In this document: one piece after another, positions 35,403-38,771 of the stretch
Numbering within the stretch: position 1 is the stretch's first letter
How the letters are laid out: the number at the start of each line of letters is the position of its first letter
Source of the DNA: an uncultured Bacilli bacterium
Lineage (GTDB): Bacteria > Bacillota_I > Bacilli_A > RF39 > UBA660
Length of the DNA stretch: 38,771 nt
Direction of reading: 5' to 3'
Assembly: GCA_947632205.1 (NCBI GenBank)
Contig: CANROK010000007.1
Location: 1-38,771, forward strand
Made by a program: the position numbers and the translations under genes
The notes under the pieces: model-generated
Told to the model about the DNA's origin: nothing
Databases searched by the model: none
The model's input: the letters and a program-made list of their open reading frames with translations, nothing else

Positions 35403-35493
35403 TTTCAATATTCTTGAAATACAATTCTATTTTAATTCAATATTATTGAATATGTCAATAGTTTTTTTAACAAAAATTCAAAAATATTGAATT
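35403..35493. promoter_or_regulatory. Three repressor operators TTCAA-N5-TTGAA (35404-35418, 35436-35450, 35477-35491)
   Basis: Three perfect inverted half-sites between divergent cro-like and repressor genes; centres 32 and 41 bp apart. Confidence 0.8.
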
Positions 35494-35550
35494 TTTATGT
35501 TTACGAATATGAATTTTTATGTTATATTTCTTTATAAGAAAGGAGACAAA

Positions 35551-35925
35551 ATGGCTATAGGTGATAACATAAGAACAGCAAGAATTAACAAAGGGTTAAC
35601 TCAAACACAATTAGCTGAATTACTACAATATAGAAATTGTATTGTTGGAAACACTACTATAAGCAATTGGGAAAATGGAACTTCTAAACCTGACCCAGAT
35701 ACAATTGAAGAATTATGTAAAATTTTAGGTGTTGATGCTAATTATTTGTTAGATTTTAATAAAATAAAAAAAGAAAGTCAAAATGATGACATTTCCAAAC
35801 GAGAAGTATTATTTAATAAAACTAAAGAAATAATATCAAATGATGATTGGGAAACAATAGAATTTATAATGAATAAAACAATTAAAAATTATGAAGAAAG
35901 TAAAAAAAAAGGAAGTGATAACTAA
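35551..35925 (+). CDS. Phage repressor, ImmR-like HTH_XRE without S24 peptidase domain
   Basis: MAIGDNIRTARINKGLTQTQLAELL...ISNWENGTSKPDPDTIEELCKILGVDANYLL; SD AAAGGAG. Confidence 0.8.
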   Translation: MAIGDNIRTARINKGLTQTQLAELLQYRNCIVGNTTISNWENGTSKPDPDTIEELCKILGVDANYLLDFNKIKKESQNDDISKREVLFNKTKEIISNDDWETIEFIMNKTIKNYEESKKKGSDN

Positions 35926-36602
35926 TGAATATTACTGCACTAAAAGTAATTAGTAAAATCTTAAACATTTTCAAAATAATTATTATAACGATTGCAGTAA
36001 TAATCTTTTTTGTATTTTTAATTTCTGGAGATTTAAAAACCTTATTTGAAGATGGTATTTTATTTATGCTCATTTTTTGTATAATAATTTTATTTATTGC
36101 TTCTAACAAGATTAATAAAATAGTCAATTCAAAAACAAATGATGATATTTTAGAAAATAAATTAAAAGAAAAAAATTATATAAAAATGATAGATAACTTT
36201 TATGTAAATGAGGTAGATAATAAATTAAAAATAAATAATAATATATATGATTTTAAAGAGATTAAAAATGTTGAATTAATCGAAGATGGTAATATTTCAA
36301 CAATTACTACTGGTAAGAAAAAAGCTTCTTTAGGAAAATCATTAGTTGGTGGGGCTTTACTAGGCGGTGTTGGAGCTATTGCTGGTGCTGGATCCGGAAA
36401 AATAAATTCTAAATCAATAGAAACAAAATATTGCACAAATCTAACTATTAAAATAGATACATCAAAATTGACAATGCCTTGTGAATTTATAAAATTAATT
36501 ACTTATAAAACCGATAAAGAAAGTTTAAAATATAAAAATGCTTTTGAAGATGCTCAAAAGTGTATATCAACAATTAAGTTATTATTAGAAAAAAACAATT
36601 AA
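35925..36602 (+). CDS. Membrane protein with GRAM/PH-like domain and glycine-rich segment
   Basis: Two N-terminal TM helices; ASLGKSLVGGALLGGVGAIAGAGSGKI. Confidence 0.55.
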   Translation: MNITALKVISKILNIFKIIIITIAVIIFFVFLISGDLKTLFEDGILFMLIFCIIILFIASNKINKIVNSKTNDDILENKLKEKNYIKMIDNFYVNEVDNKLKINNNIYDFKEIKNVELIEDGNISTITTGKKKASLGKSLVGGALLGGVGAIAGAGSGKINSKSIETKYCTNLTIKIDTSKLTMPCEFIKLITYKTDKESLKYKNAFEDAQKCISTIKLLLEKNN

Positions 36603-36670
36603 TAAGTATGCTAGTATAGGTACTTAATATATATAATTTTAAAAAAGAATAAAAAGGAAGTGTATTAAGT

Positions 36671-36976
36671 ATGAACATTCAAAATTTATTATTAGGAGAA
36701 ATAGATCAATGGGATTTGTTAAATTATTATAATGTTACTCTACTCTATGAAGAATTGCCCAATTCAGTAAATGGTTTTGTATTTAATTATGATGGTATTA
36801 ATTTTATAGTAATTAATAAATTTCTTTCTTACTATAAAAGAAAGAAAACTCTGCTCCACGAACTTGCTCATATAGAATTAAATCAACTATGTCAAAAAGA
36901 TAAAGATTTATTTGCATTTCATATAAGCAAATATGAAGATGACGCAGATAATTATATTAAATTTTTATTAGAATAA
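36671..36976 (+). CDS. ImmA/IrrE-like Zn metallopeptidase
   Basis: KKTLLHELAHIEL (HExxH); downstream of repressor. Confidence 0.8.
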   Translation: MNIQNLLLGEIDQWDLLNYYNVTLLYEELPNSVNGFVFNYDGINFIVINKFLSYYKRKKTLLHELAHIELNQLCQKDKDLFAFHISKYEDDADNYIKFLLE

Positions 36977-36979
36977 AAA

Positions 36980-37010
36980 AATTCCCTACTTGCTGCAACA
37001 AGTAAGGGTA
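36980..37010 (-). terminator. Intrinsic terminator on minus strand
   Basis: Minus: CCCTTACTTG-TTGCAG-CAAGTAGGG-AATTTTTTT. Confidence 0.65.
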
Positions 37011-37109
37011 TAGAAAACCTAAGCTCGACAAAAACTTATAAGTTACAATATGTAACTGGCTTTCCAGTTATTATTGTAACATAGAATTAATTAGAAAGAA
37101 AGTGTTACA

Positions 37110-38747
37110 ATGGTAGAAAAAATTAAAAATTTATTTAATTTAAAAGATGTATTAAATCAAGAATTAGTAGAATATATTATTATTTATTTAAGAAAATCAA
37201 GAAAAGATGCCGAATATGGTAAAGAAGAATCGATTGAAAGAACTTTAGAAAGACATGAGAAAATACTACAAGATTGGTCTATAAATGTTTTTGGACGTAA
37301 AATACCCGAAAAAAACATATTTAGAGAAGTTGTTTCAGGAGATACTATTGCTGATAGACCTGAGATGCAAAAAGTCCTAGAACTTGTAGAAAAAGATGAA
37401 ATAAAAGGAGTTCTTTGCATTGAAATTGAAAGACTTGCTCGTGGTAATACCATAGACCAGGGAACAATAGTTCAAAAATTCCAAATAACCAATACTAAAA
37501 TTCTTACGCCTAGTAAAATATTTGATTTAGATGATGAGTATGATATGGGATACTTTGAAGATGGTTTACATCAAGCTAGAAAATATCTTCAATATGTAAA
37601 AAAAATTCTTTCTAGAGGAAGAGAACAATCAGTAAATGAAGGTAACTATGTAGCTTCCGCTCCCCTTTTTGGATATGATAAAATAAAATGTGAAAAAGAA
37701 AAAGGTTTTACTTTAGTTAAAAATGCTGATTCTGAGATTGTAAGAAAGATATTCGATTTGTATTTATATGATGATTTAGGAACACAAGAAATTGCAAAAA
37801 AATTAAATTCCTTAGGATTTAAAAGTCCATCAGGAAATATGTGGAGTGATTCAATGGTTAGAAATCGAATTGATCGTGCCGAAATATATGCCGGTTATGT
37901 TATTTGGAATAAAAGAAAAGAAACAAAAAAATATATAAATGGTGAAATAATTACTGCTAGACCAGTAAATCAAGAATATAAAAAATGTATAGGAAAGCAT
38001 AAAGAAAATAATTCAATTATATCTGATGAAGAATTAAAAAAAGTTGAATTAAAAAGGAAAAAATTATCAGTAAAAACTATACCTAACGAATACCAGTTAC
38101 AAAATCCATTAGCAGGTGTAGTGAAATGTGCTTTTTGTGGAAAAAATATGTCTAGAAGACCTTATAAAAAATCTTATGTAAAAAGTGGTATTATCCATAA
38201 AGACACATTACTATGTAGAACTTCTAATTGTAAAAACGTTTCTACTGATTTAGATATAGTTGAAAAAAGAATATTAGATTATCTAGAAAACAAATTAAAA
38301 GATTATAAATATAAGTTAAAAACATACGATACAACTAATAAAAAACAAAGCGTTAATTTTTTAGACGAAAAGAAACAAATAATTAAAAAAATTGAATCAA
38401 TAAAAATTCAAAAAAATAAATGTTGTGAATTTCTTGAAACAGGCACTTATGATGAAGAAACTTTTAAAATAAGAATTAAATCACTAAATGAAGAATTAAA
38501 ATCATCAGAAAATATATTATTAGAATTAGACAAAAAAATAAAAAATGAACAAAAAAATCAATATATTAAATCAATTCCTATTATTGAAAATTGTTTAAAG
38601 CTATATAAAAATGCAACTGTTGAAGAAAAAAATAAACTATTACTATCTATAATAGATTCAGCGTACTATAAAAAAACAAATAAAGGAGGGAGATGGAACA
38701 CCGAAGCAAGATATGATTTTGAACTAGAAATTAACTTAAAAATATAA
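37110..38747 (+). CDS. int: Large serine recombinase (phage integrase)
   Basis: Resolvase N-term YLRKSRKDAEYGKEESIERTLERHEKIL, VSGDTIADRPEMQKVL, IEIERLARGN; recombinase domain; zinc ribbon CAFCGKNMSRR..CRTSNC; C-term coiled coil. Confidence 0.95.
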   Translation: MVEKIKNLFNLKDVLNQELVEYIIIYLRKSRKDAEYGKEESIERTLERHEKILQDWSINVFGRKIPEKNIFREVVSGDTIADRPEMQKVLELVEKDEIKGVLCIEIERLARGNTIDQGTIVQKFQITNTKILTPSKIFDLDDEYDMGYFEDGLHQARKYLQYVKKILSRGREQSVNEGNYVASAPLFGYDKIKCEKEKGFTLVKNADSEIVRKIFDLYLYDDLGTQEIAKKLNSLGFKSPSGNMWSDSMVRNRIDRAEIYAGYVIWNKRKETKKYINGEIITARPVNQEYKKCIGKHKENNSIISDEELKKVELKRKKLSVKTIPNEYQLQNPLAGVVKCAFCGKNMSRRPYKKSYVKSGIIHKDTLLCRTSNCKNVSTDLDIVEKRILDYLENKLKDYKYKLKTYDTTNKKQSVNFLDEKKQIIKKIESIKIQKNKCCEFLETGTYDEETFKIRIKSLNEELKSSENILLELDKKIKNEQKNQYIKSIPIIENCLKLYKNATVEEKNKLLLSIIDSAYYKKTNKGGRWNTEARYDFELEINLKI

Positions 38748-38771
38748 GATATAACTTCTATGTCCTAATTC

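Noticed and set aside
37041-37083. Nested inverted repeats upstream of integrase (GTTACAATA...TATTGTAAC, AACTGG-CTTT-CCAGTT) as attP
   Set aside because: Structure is real, but attachment-site identity cannot be judged without host junctions; more likely a leader/regulatory hairpin.

Overview
AT-rich temperate siphophage genome or prophage segment, probably from a low-GC Firmicute/Mollicute-like host. Most genes form one long minus-strand lytic array. From right to left it runs: early and replication/recombination genes (DnaD-like initiator, G39P-like loader, ERF annealase, DUF1351, two SSBs, NinB), many small early ORFs, an RNA ligase and an RlaP-type nucleotidyltransferase, an ArpU/DUF1492-like late regulator, a fused TerS-TerL, portal, a minor capsid protein with a C-terminal CdiA/BECR-like nuclease-toxin domain, scaffold, major capsid protein, connectors, tail genes, holin, and tail fibres. 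The right end holds plus-strand lysogeny genes (ImmR-like repressor, GRAM/PH-like membrane protein, ImmA peptidase, large serine integrase). Best candidates for undescribed biology: (1) two homologous ~200-nt putative structured RNAs with intrinsic terminators, one ahead of each late structural cassette; (2) an unannotated ORF running off the left edge whose 5' end carries an in-frame (GCAA)n tract of at least 19 copies, a phase-variation signature; (3) a +1 frameshift site (CCC-U-AA) that would append an Ig-like domain to the capsid protein; (4) a virion-borne putative nuclease toxin in a phage that also encodes RNA-repair enzymes; (5) a lambda-OOP-like antisense small RNA next to the replication initiator; (6) a TerS-TerL single-chain fusion. 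All calls were made by eye from the sequence; no database searches or folding programs were run.
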